Shown: positions 16,013 through 23,767 of the stretch, piece by piece | Layout: the number at the start of each line of letters is the position of its first letter | How positions within the stretch are numbered: the first letter of the stretch is position 1 | Origin: Desulfonatronovibrio sp046496945 | GTDB lineage: Bacteria; Desulfobacterota; Desulfovibrionia; Desulfovibrionales; Desulfonatronovibrionaceae | DNA: 39,059 nucleotides | Direction: 5' to 3' | Assembly (NCBI GenBank): GCA_046496945.1 | Contig: JAWOGL010000106.1 | Span: 1-39,059, forward strand | Notes under the pieces: model-generated | The model's input: the letters and a program-made list of their open reading frames with translations, nothing else | What the model was told of the DNA's origin: nothing | The model's database searches: none | Made by a program: the position numbers and the translations under genes

Positions 16013-17161
16013 ATGAGGAAGAGTTTATTGCTGATTGTTGTTTTGCTGATGGCCGTGTGTTCGGGAAAGGCTTTGGCGGAAGATGTCATAAAGATCGGAG
16101 CTGTGGCGTCTGTGACCGGTCCGGCCTCTTTTCTGGGAGAGCCGGAGCGTAATACCCTGGTCATGCTTGAGGATCAGATAAATGAATCCGGCGGTATTCT
16201 GGGCAGACAGCTGGAGATTGTTATTTATGATGATGAGACAGAGGTTAACAAGGCGGTTCTGGCCGCTGACCGCCTTATCCGAAGAGACCGGATTCAGGCA
16301 GGCATCGGCGGTACCACCTCCGGCAATACCCTGGCTATTATGAATAATTTCGCCAGAGCGGAAATTCCGCTGGTTTCCATGGCTGCCGCTGAAAGGATTG
16401 TAAATCCGGTTAACCCCTGGATCTTTAAGACTCCTCAGTCCGACAGGCACGCTGTTACCAGGATATTGAATCACGCGAAAAATCAGGGTTATAAAGACAT
16501 CGCCATTCTTACCGTATCTGACGGATTTGGGCAGGCCGGCCGGGAAGTTCTCCGGGAATTAATTCCGGAAACGGGTATGAATATGGTTGCTGATGAAATC
16601 TACGGCCCCAAGGATACGGACATGACTTCCCAGCTTACCGCCATCCGCAAAGATGATCCGGATGCCATCGTCTGCTGGGGGACCAATCCAGGCCCCGCGG
16701 TAATCGCGCGCAACAGGCAGCAATTGAGACTGGACATTCCTCTATATATGAGTCACGGAGTGGCTTCTAAAAAATTTATAGAACTGGCCGGTGATGCCGC
16801 AGAAGGATTGATGCTTCCTCTGGGCCGTCTGGCTGTGGCCGATCAGATACCGGATGATCATCCTCAAAAAGTTATCCTGCAGGAATATATTGCAGATTAT
16901 GAGACCAGGTTTGACACACCGGTTTCATCTTTTGGCGGATATGCCTGGGACGCCTTGATGCTCATCAAGAAAGCCATTGAAATGGGCGGGTCTGCAAAGC
17001 CCGGGGATATCAGGGACAACCTGGAGAAAATTCAGGGGTTTGTAGCCACCGGCGGAGTGTTTAACATGTCTGCGCAAGATCATAACGGACTGGATGAAAC
17101 CGCCTTTGTCATGGCTGAAATAGATGACCAGGACTGGAAAGTAATATCCGGACAGGATTAA
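16013..17161 (+). CDS. livK: branched-chain amino acid-type ABC transporter, periplasmic binding protein
   Basis: 382 residues from the ATG at 16013, which follows AGGGGGAG; a TTG at 15971 is in frame but has no ribosome-binding site. Residues 1-22 are a signal peptide (cleavage ALA-ED). The mature protein is a type-I periplasmic binding protein of the leucine/amide family: IKIGAVASVTGPASFLGE at the start, then GGTTSGNTLAIMNNFA, then a closing FGGYAWDALMLI region. It would capture a ligand for the LivHMGF importer downstream. The ligand is not readable: family members bind branched-chain amino acids, amides, urea or aromatic acids, and the nearby PaaK-like gene makes an aromatic or acyl acid plausible. 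Direct repeats flank the gene on both sides. Confidence 0.88.
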   Translation: MRKSLLLIVVLLMAVCSGKALAEDVIKIGAVASVTGPASFLGEPERNTLVMLEDQINESGGILGRQLEIVIYDDETEVNKAVLAADRLIRRDRIQAGIGGTTSGNTLAIMNNFARAEIPLVSMAAAERIVNPVNPWIFKTPQSDRHAVTRILNHAKNQGYKDIAILTVSDGFGQAGREVLRELIPETGMNMVADEIYGPKDTDMTSQLTAIRKDDPDAIVCWGTNPGPAVIARNRQQLRLDIPLYMSHGVASKKFIELAGDAAEGLMLPLGRLAVADQIPDDHPQKVILQEYIADYETRFDTPVSSFGGYAWDALMLIKKAIEMGGSAKPGDIRDNLEKIQGFVATGGVFNMSAQDHNGLDETAFVMAEIDDQDWKVISGQD

Positions 17162-17190
17162 ACGATCAGCAGGGGAAAAGAGTTCCTGAC

Positions 17191-17383
17191 AGGTTATTGA
17201 AAATATCCCAATCGGCTTTGTCGCTGCAAAAAGTTCAAACCCGCACCTGTATAAATACGCCGCGACCTTGAACTTTTTTTGCTGTTTATCCGGCACCCAC
17301 TTAAGTGAGTATTATTCCGTCATAAGTCTTAAATGGCGTCCTAAGTGGGTGCCGGACTGTCGCTTGGAATTTTTGAACAACCT
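17191..17383 (+). repeat. nested palindromic repeat, copy 2 (long form)
   Basis: 193 bp in the same orientation as copy 1 (15520-15711). The inner inverted repeat is 15 bp, TCCGGCACCCACTTA with TAAGTGGGTGCCGGA, spanning 17289-17356. The outer ends are AGGTTATTGAAAAT and ATTTTTGAACAACCT, and a degraded tail GGACTTTTTCACGATGC follows at 17393-17409. It fills most of the 307-base gap between the binding-protein gene and livH. If transcribed it would form a multi-hairpin RNA that could lower permease expression relative to the binding protein, by analogy with REP elements in sugar-transport operons. Confidence 0.85.
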
Positions 17384-17468
17384 GCCTGGTATGGACTTTT
17401 TCACGATGCTAAGCCCCGGGGTTCTTACATCTGTAAACCAGCATTAACTCTATGAACAGTATCTGACT

Positions 17469-18350
17469 ATGGACCTTGCAAGTATTCTGCAGTATCTCAT
17501 TTCCGGGCTGACCGTGGGCAGTACTTATGGTCTGACCGCTCTGGGATTCACAATTATATTCAACGCTACCAGGGTCATTAATTTTGCTCAGGGCGAGTTT
17601 GTTATGCTGGGAGGGATGCTGGCCGTATTCTTTACCGGTTTCCTTGGCGCGGGTCTGATTCCCGCGGTTCTGCTGGCAGTGATCAGCACCACCCTGGTGG
17701 GCGTGCTGATGGAAAGGCTGACCATCCGCCCGGTGCAGGGCGACAATGTCATCAATATCATCATTATCACCATTGGGGTTTCCATCCTTATCCGGGGAGT
17801 GGTCATGCTTGTGCTGGGCAAGGATACTTTTTCCCTGCCTCCGTTTCTGGGAACAGAGCCCCTGGATTTTTTCGGGGCCATGATCATTCCCCAGACCATC
17901 TGGATTCTGCTCATTACCATGCTGGTTCTGCTCAGTCTCCGCCTGTTTTTTAATAGAACCATTTTTGGAAAGGCAATGCTGGCCTGTTCTCATGAGCAAA
18001 GAGCCGCTCATCTGGTAGGCATCAGCGTGGACCGAATGGTCATGCTGTCCTTTGCTATTTCCGCTCTGGTAGGATCCGTAGGCGGAATTATTCTTACTCC
18101 CGTCACTCTGACTTCGTATGATGTGGGTATCATGCTGGGGCTGAAAGGTTTTGCCGCCTGTATACTGGGCGGGCTGGGCAATCCTTTTGGAGCGGCAGCA
18201 GGGGGACTGCTTATCGGCGTTCTGGAGTCGCTGGGTTCCGGACTGATTTCTTCAGGGTATAAAGATGCTTTTGCCTTTATAATTCTGCTGGTGATCCTGT
18301 TTGTCAAACCTTCCGGCATTTTCGGCAAAGCCGAAATCGACAGGGTATGA
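17469..18350 (+). CDS. livH: branched-chain amino acid-type ABC transporter permease LivH
   Basis: 293 residues, very hydrophobic, with about eight membrane helices. The family N-terminus QYLISGLTVGSTYGLTALGFTII (about 8-30) is present. So is FNATRVINFAQGEFVMLGG (31-49), and the inter-domain loop KGFAACILGGLGNPFGAAAGG lies in the second half. It forms one half of the inner-membrane channel. The ribosome-binding site is weak, consistent with reduced translation relative to the binding protein. The stop overlaps the livM start by four bases (ATGA). Confidence 0.93.
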   Translation: MDLASILQYLISGLTVGSTYGLTALGFTIIFNATRVINFAQGEFVMLGGMLAVFFTGFLGAGLIPAVLLAVISTTLVGVLMERLTIRPVQGDNVINIIIITIGVSILIRGVVMLVLGKDTFSLPPFLGTEPLDFFGAMIIPQTIWILLITMLVLLSLRLFFNRTIFGKAMLACSHEQRAAHLVGISVDRMVMLSFAISALVGSVGGIILTPVTLTSYDVGIMLGLKGFAACILGGLGNPFGAAAGGLLIGVLESLGSGLISSGYKDAFAFIILLVILFVKPSGIFGKAEIDRV

Positions 18351-19321
18351 CCATGGAGGGCAGGAAAAATTTGATTTGCCTGGCTGTATTTATTGTCATT
18401 GCGGCAGGCTTTCCCTGGGTTTTGACCAATGAATACTACTTAAGCATTCTTATCCTTTCCGGGATTGCGGCCATAGGAGTGGTGGGCCTTAACCTGCTGC
18501 TTGGATTTGCCGGACAGATTTCTCTGGGACACGCTGCTTTTTACGGTATCTCCGCCTATACTTCGGCTATTTTGACTACCAATTACGGATTTTCGGTTTC
18601 AGCAGGAATTATTTCAGGTATTATTCTGTCGGCTGCTGTGGCTTTTGTTATCGGGATTCCGGCCCTGAAACTCAAGGCTCTGTCCCTGGCCATGGCTACC
18701 CTGGGTTTTGGCCTGATAGTCTACATATTTATAAACGAAACAATCGCCCTGACCGGAGGTCCCTCCGGGTTTGTGGGCATTCCCCGGTTCAATGTTCTGG
18801 GATATGGATTTTATTCGGACCTGTCCTATTATTATCTGGTTGCGGCAACGCTGACAGTGGTCATTGTCATTTCTCTCAACCTGATCAACTCCAGGACCGG
18901 CCGCGCCCTCAAGGCCATTCACTCCAGCGAAAACGCGGCCCGGGTCATGGGCATTAATGTGCACAGATGCAAGTTGTTCGTGTTTGTCCTGTCCGCGGTG
19001 TTCGCGGCCCTTGCCGGCGGACTGTATGCCCATTACCTGAGTTTTGTGGCCCCTTCATCCTTTGGTTTTCATTTTTCCCTGCAGCTCATTGTCATGGCTA
19101 TTCTGGGCGGCATGTCCAGTGTGTGGGGAGGAGTGATCGGAGCTCTGTTTCTGACCTCCATGCCTGAATTTCTGCGCATGTATGAGGAACTGGAAATCAT
19201 CCTTTACGGATTGATCCTGATTCTATGCATGATGTTTATGCCCCAGGGCCTGGTTGGAGGCCTGGGCAAATTGTCTGAATTTATTTCCAGCAGGCTTTTC
19301 AGGAGAAAATCAGATGGCTAG
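18347..19321 (+). CDS. livM: branched-chain amino acid-type ABC transporter permease LivM
   Basis: 324 residues with 8-10 membrane helices. Characteristic segments are LNLLLGFAGQISLGHAAFYG (about 48-67), the TGGPSGFVGIP loop, the AIHSSENAARVMGIN coupling segment and ILGGMSSVWGGVIGA. It pairs with LivH in the membrane. An alternative ATG lies two codons downstream (18353). The gene overlaps livH by four bases and livG by eight (19314-19321), so the block is tightly coupled. Confidence 0.93.
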   Translation: MTMEGRKNLICLAVFIVIAAGFPWVLTNEYYLSILILSGIAAIGVVGLNLLLGFAGQISLGHAAFYGISAYTSAILTTNYGFSVSAGIISGIILSAAVAFVIGIPALKLKALSLAMATLGFGLIVYIFINETIALTGGPSGFVGIPRFNVLGYGFYSDLSYYYLVAATLTVVIVISLNLINSRTGRALKAIHSSENAARVMGINVHRCKLFVFVLSAVFAALAGGLYAHYLSFVAPSSFGFHFSLQLIVMAILGGMSSVWGGVIGALFLTSMPEFLRMYEELEIILYGLILILCMMFMPQGLVGGLGKLSEFISSRLFRRKSDG

Positions 19322-20087
19322 CCCTGCTTTGTTGACATGCACAGACATATATGTCCGTTTCGGCGGGGTAATGGCCTTAAGCGGAGTGAGCTTTGAGGCG
19401 GTGCAGGGAAGTATTACAGCGCTTATCGGACCCAACGGGGCAGGCAAAACAACCCTGCTCAACGTGATCAGCGGAATGATTGATCAGACCGAGGGTACGA
19501 TTGAATTCAAAGGCAGGGACATGAGTACAAAGCCGGCGCATGACCGGTCACGGGCAGGAATGGTCAGGACGTTCCAGAACCTGGAAGTCTTTTCTCATAT
19601 GAGCGTGCTGGAAAATGTCATGACCGGGGCTTACAACCTTTTTCAGTATAACATTCTGGACAGCATACTGAAAACACCCAGGTATTTTGACCGGGAAAGA
19701 AAGTGCCGGGAAGCTGCCAGGGAAAAACTGGAGTTTGTGGGACTGGAAAAAGAACACAGCCTTTCGGCAGTGGACCTGCCTTACGGCAAGCAAAGACTCC
19801 TGGAACTGGCCCGGGCCATTTGTGGTGATCCCGACCTGATCCTGCTGGATGAACCGGCTGCCGGCCTGAATCCCAGGGAAACCAATGCATTGGCCCAAGT
19901 GATATCTGCTGTTAAGAATCAGCTTGGCATCAGCGTGGTCCTTGTGGAACATGATATGGACCTGGTCATGACTATCAGCGATTCAGTCACTGTTCTGAAT
20001 TTCGGTCAGATCATCGCCGGAGGCACTCCTAAGGATATTCAAGGTAACCCACAGGTAATTGAAGCATATCTGGGCACTGAGGATTAG
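19314..20087 (+). CDS. livG: branched-chain amino acid-type ABC transporter ATP-binding protein LivG
   Basis: 257 residues from the ATG at 19314, inside the last codons of livM and preceded by AGGAG; an upstream in-frame start at 19254 would add 20 residues that only shadow livM. Walker A GPNGAGKTT, Walker B LILLDEPAAGLNP and the H-loop VEHDMDLVM are intact. The signature is degenerate (LPYGKQRLLE), as usual for LivG. A long insert between Walker A and the signature (FSHMSVLENVMTG and onward) is family-typical. It powers uptake through LivHM together with LivF. Confidence 0.94.
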   Translation: MASPALLTCTDIYVRFGGVMALSGVSFEAVQGSITALIGPNGAGKTTLLNVISGMIDQTEGTIEFKGRDMSTKPAHDRSRAGMVRTFQNLEVFSHMSVLENVMTGAYNLFQYNILDSILKTPRYFDRERKCREAAREKLEFVGLEKEHSLSAVDLPYGKQRLLELARAICGDPDLILLDEPAAGLNPRETNALAQVISAVKNQLGISVVLVEHDMDLVMTISDSVTVLNFGQIIAGGTPKDIQGNPQVIEAYLGTED

Positions 20088-20179
20088 ACAAATGGTCCTC
20101 AAATTTACTGGCTGAGCAGAATGCGCGGCCAGCAGAAACCAGATTTTAACCCAAAACTGATTGTTTATGATAGAAATTA

Positions 20180-20902
20180 ATGCTGGTAATTAAGAATATA
20201 GATGTATTTTATGGCAAGGTGCATGCCGTGAAAAAGGTATCCCTGCATGTTGATCAGGGTGAGATTGTGGCTTTGATCGGAGGAAACGGAGCCGGGAAAA
20301 CCACTTTGCTCAGCACCATTTCAGGGCTGAACCGGGCAGCAAAGGGTCAGATCGCCTTTGAAGGCCGGCAGATTAATAAGCAAAAGCCTGAAAAGATTGT
20401 AAGAGCGGGCATTTCTCAGGTGCCTGAAAGAAGACTTGTGTTTAAACCCCTGTCAGTTCAGGATAACCTGCTGCTGGGGGCATACCACAGGTATAAATTT
20501 GGTAAAAGTGCCGCCATAATGGGCGATATTGAAGAAATAATTGAAATGTTTCCGGTTCTGGGCCAGCGCAGAGAACAGCTGGCCGGCAACCTGTCCGGGG
20601 GTGAGCAGCAGATGCTGGCTATTGGCCGGGCCCTCATGGCCAAGCCAAAACTTCTTTTGCTGGATGAGCCCGGCATGGGGCTTGCCCCGGCGGTCTCCCA
20701 GATGATTTTCAGACATATTTCCAAGCTCAGGGACGAACTCGGCGCAACCGTGCTGCTGGTGGAACAGAATGCCAGAAGCGCCCTGAAGATTTCCGACCGG
20801 GGATATGTAATGGAGACAGGCCGGGTCATTGTCCAGGGGACTTCCCTGGAACTTATGCACAATAATGATGTCCAGAGGGCGTACCTGGGAAGGGATGCCT
20901 GA
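20180..20902 (+). CDS. livF: branched-chain amino acid-type ABC transporter ATP-binding protein LivF
   Basis: 240 residues with the LivF order of motifs: VFYGKVHAVKKVSL near the N-terminus, Walker A GGNGAGKTT, the Q-loop region ISQVPERRLVF, signature LSGGEQQMLAI, Walker B LLLLDEPGMGLAP and H-loop VEQNARSAL. It starts 92 bases after livG; the ribosome-binding site is unremarkable. It completes the importer as the second ATPase. Confidence 0.94.
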   Translation: MLVIKNIDVFYGKVHAVKKVSLHVDQGEIVALIGGNGAGKTTLLSTISGLNRAAKGQIAFEGRQINKQKPEKIVRAGISQVPERRLVFKPLSVQDNLLLGAYHRYKFGKSAAIMGDIEEIIEMFPVLGQRREQLAGNLSGGEQQMLAIGRALMAKPKLLLLDEPGMGLAPAVSQMIFRHISKLRDELGATVLLVEQNARSALKISDRGYVMETGRVIVQGTSLELMHNNDVQRAYLGRDA

Positions 20903-20960
20903 AAATTTGCAGTGGATTCTGCTGCATGGATCCAGAATTTGAAAATTGGGAGCACTAGCC

Positions 20961-22256
20961 ATGTACTTTGAGCCAAAATATGAATGCATGAACAGAGAAG
21001 CCCTGGAGCATCTCAAACTGGAACGGCTTCAGGCCTCTTTGACCAGGATCTCCAAGAACGTTCCTTATTACCGCAAAAAATTTCAGGAAATGAATATTGA
21101 TCCCTATGATTTTGATTCTCTTGAAGACTTGAGCAGGCTGCCCCTTACCACCCGGGAAGACCTGGCCGGACATGCTCCGTACGGACTTTTTGCCGTACCC
21201 TTGAGGGAAGTGGTCAGGCTTCATGGTACTTACGGACTTAAAGACAGATCCATAGTGGTTGGATATACCATTAATGATATTCACCGCTGGTCCAGACTCG
21301 CGGCCAGAGTCCTGACAGCCGGAGGAGTGACCAAGGATGACGTGATCCAGGTGGCTTACAACTACGGGCTGTCCACCAGCGGATTCGGGGTGCACTACGG
21401 GGCCGAGCAGATGGGGGCTACTGTGGTCCCCGCCTCCAGTGGAAACACCAGCAGGCAGATAAATATCATTCAGGATTATAATGTTACCACCCTGGTCTGT
21501 ATTCCCAGCTACGCCCTTTACCTGGCCGATAAAATGGATGAAGCGGGTATAAATATCAATGCTTTGTCCCTTAGAACCGGTCTTTTTGGAGAAGAAGCCT
21601 GGTCAGAAGAAACCCGGTCTGAAATTCAGGACAGGCTGAAGATTACCGCAGCTGATAATTACGGGGTCAGCGAGATAATGGGTCCGGGTGTGGCGGGCGA
21701 GTGCCTGGAAAGGAAAGGCATGCATATTAATGAGGATCATTTTCTGCCTGAGGTAATTAATCCACATACCCTGGAACCGGTTGAACCTGGAGAGCCAGGG
21801 GAACTGGTTATCACCACCCTGACCAAGGAAGCCCTGCCCCTGATCCGCTTCAGAACCGGGGATCTCACCCGATTGATCCATGAACCCTGCGCCTGCGGCA
21901 GGACATTTGTCCGGATGCAGCGCATATCGGGACGCTGTGATGATATGCTGATAATTCAGGGAGTTAATGTTTTTCCCCAGCAGATCAGTCATATCCTGTC
22001 CAGTGCCGGGAAAAGTATTCCCAATTACCAGATTGTGCTGGAACGCGAAGGCCGCCTGGACAAGGCTACAGTCCTGGTGGAAGCGGATGTGCTGGTGCCG
22101 GATAAGATTAAAGAACAGCAGGGATTTATTGAAAGCATCAAGCAGCGTCTGGCCATGGAACTGGGGGTGTTTTTCGAAGTCAGGCTGGTCGAACTGGGCA
22201 GTATGCTGTTTAAGGAAGACCAGGTTGTGCCGGTGGTGGACAAAAGGACGTTTTAA
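20961..22256 (+). CDS. PaaK-like phenylacetate-CoA ligase family protein with degenerate ATP site
   Basis: 431 residues from the ATG at 20961 (GGGAG 13-9 bases upstream; an in-frame TTG at 20946 is less likely). Overall it is a PaaK-type adenylate-forming protein: ISKNVPYYRKKF at the N-terminus, VVGYT (99-103), YGLSTSGFGVHYGAEQMGA, NYGVSEIMGPGVAGEC, PLIRFRTGDLTRL and DMLIIQGVNVFPQQI. The family P-loop (HASSGTTGKPT in typical PaaK) is replaced by HGTYGLKDRSI at 88-98. In the C-terminal tail glutamine appears where the adenylating lysine is expected (KEDQVVPVVD). It follows livF by 58 bases, suggesting a role with the transported acid. It could be a divergent ligase, a thioesterification-only enzyme or a binding pseudoenzyme. 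Confidence 0.82.
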   Translation: MYFEPKYECMNREALEHLKLERLQASLTRISKNVPYYRKKFQEMNIDPYDFDSLEDLSRLPLTTREDLAGHAPYGLFAVPLREVVRLHGTYGLKDRSIVVGYTINDIHRWSRLAARVLTAGGVTKDDVIQVAYNYGLSTSGFGVHYGAEQMGATVVPASSGNTSRQINIIQDYNVTTLVCIPSYALYLADKMDEAGININALSLRTGLFGEEAWSEETRSEIQDRLKITAADNYGVSEIMGPGVAGECLERKGMHINEDHFLPEVINPHTLEPVEPGEPGELVITTLTKEALPLIRFRTGDLTRLIHEPCACGRTFVRMQRISGRCDDMLIIQGVNVFPQQISHILSSAGKSIPNYQIVLEREGRLDKATVLVEADVLVPDKIKEQQGFIESIKQRLAMELGVFFEVRLVELGSMLFKEDQVVPVVDKRTF

Positions 22257-22339
22257 CTCTCTAACGCTGCCATTGATTCAAATCCCTGCCCATGAGCATG
22301 CAATACAGAATCCTTCCTGAAAACCCAAGAACCAGATAA

Positions 22340-23641
22340 ATGAAAAAGATTAAAATTTTTACCAGAAGCCTGGGATGTCCAAAGAATCTGGTGGACACAG
22401 AAAACATCCTGGGCGGTTTTGGATCATTATATGAACCGGCCGGGGACATTGCAGACTGTCAGGTAGTGCTTATCAATACCTGCGCCTTTATTCAGCCTGC
22501 TGTTGAAGAGTCCCTGGATGTGATTTTTTCAGCTTATGATGATATAAAGAAACTGGAAAATCCACCTTTGCTGGCGGTTACCGGCTGCCTGGTTTCCAGA
22601 TATGGATCAGAACTAAGCTCTGAGATACCAGAAGCAGATATTTTTGCGGGCATCCGTGAGCAGAAAAACCTGCCCGGACTCATCCTGAAAAGGCTGGGAC
22701 AAAGCACTCCGCATATGTTTCCGGTTCGAAGGATAAGCACTCCCGGCAGTTATGCTTTTCTTAAAATCAGCGAGGGATGCAACAATAAATGCTCTTTTTG
22801 TACCATTCCCTCAATCCGGGGCAGGCTTAAATCCAGTCCGGTGGATTCCATAGTTGCAGAAGCCTCCGGTCTGCTTGAACAGGGAGCAAAGGAACTTATT
22901 ATTGTGGCTCAGGACAGCACTGCTTATGGCCGGGATATTGGTTATAAACCCGGTCTGGCCGGCCTGCTTCAGGAGCTTTCCTGCCTGAACGGGTTAAAGC
23001 GGCTGCGCTGCATGTATATGTATCCTTCAGGTCTGGACAGAAAACTGCTGGAAGAAATCGCCCGGATAGGAGAGCCGGTCGTTCCCTATTTTGATGTTCC
23101 TTTTCAGCATTCCCATCCGGATATACTGAAAAGGATGGGCCGGCCATTTAAGGATGATCCCCGCAAAATCATTCAGAGAATCCGGGATGTTTTTCCTGAC
23201 TGTGCCCTGAGAACAACCCTTATCACCGGTTATCCCGGAGAAACCAGGCAGCACTTTGAGCATCTGCTTGATTTTGTAAAGGAAACCCGGTTCCAGCACC
23301 TGGGGGTATTTCCTTTTTATCCTGAATCCGGGGTCCGGGCCAGCAGCTTTTCAGGTCAGATTCCTCCGGAGATTCGGGAAAAAAGGGCTCAAAAGGTTAT
23401 GTATTTTCAGAAAAAAATCAGCCGCGCAGGATTAAAAGCTTATAAAGATCTGGTGCTGGATATCCTGGTTGATTCGCCGCATCCGGAGTGGCCCGGTCTG
23501 TTTACCGGCAGGGTCTGGTTCCAGGCCCCGGATATTGACGGGCTGACCTATGTCAGCGGACCGGATATAAGGCCTGGCCAGCTGATCAAAGGGAAGGTGC
23601 AGGAAACCAAGGACTATGACCTTGCCGCCCTGCAGGATTAA
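22340..23641 (+). CDS. rimO: ribosomal protein S12 methylthiotransferase
   Basis: 433 residues, normal length. The N-terminal cluster-binding domain uses C13 (SLGCPKNLVD), C48 (INTCAF) and C83 (VTGCLV). The radical-SAM triad is C147-x3-C151-x2-C154 in EGCNNKCSFC. A C-terminal TRAM domain (about 365-433) is present. SLGCPKNLVD and IPSIRGRLKSSP distinguish RimO from the tRNA enzyme MiaB. It adds a methylthio group to an aspartate of ribosomal protein S12. Its neighbour is rpsA, another 30S protein gene, which has its own promoter. Confidence 0.95.
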   Translation: MKKIKIFTRSLGCPKNLVDTENILGGFGSLYEPAGDIADCQVVLINTCAFIQPAVEESLDVIFSAYDDIKKLENPPLLAVTGCLVSRYGSELSSEIPEADIFAGIREQKNLPGLILKRLGQSTPHMFPVRRISTPGSYAFLKISEGCNNKCSFCTIPSIRGRLKSSPVDSIVAEASGLLEQGAKELIIVAQDSTAYGRDIGYKPGLAGLLQELSCLNGLKRLRCMYMYPSGLDRKLLEEIARIGEPVVPYFDVPFQHSHPDILKRMGRPFKDDPRKIIQRIRDVFPDCALRTTLITGYPGETRQHFEHLLDFVKETRFQHLGVFPFYPESGVRASSFSGQIPPEIREKRAQKVMYFQKKISRAGLKAYKDLVLDILVDSPHPEWPGLFTGRVWFQAPDIDGLTYVSGPDIRPGQLIKGKVQETKDYDLAALQD

Positions 23642-23666
23642 AACCAAGGCAGGCCAATGACTGTGG

Positions 23667-23696
23667 TTGACATATTTTTTTTAAAATAACCATTAT
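23667..23696 (+). promoter_or_regulatory. sigma-70 promoter for rpsA
   Basis: A perfect -35 TTGACA (23667-23672), an 18-base spacer and -10 CATTAT (23691-23696) in a T-rich context. The predicted start near 23703 would lie downstream of or at the alternative upstream start codons, supporting the ATG at 23768 for rpsA. Confidence 0.6.
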
Positions 23697-23767
23697 TTTT
23701 GTTGTCAATGCACAAGATGTCTGATACTTGTGCTGAAATTTATTCGAGTGTTAGGGGGAAAATTTCT

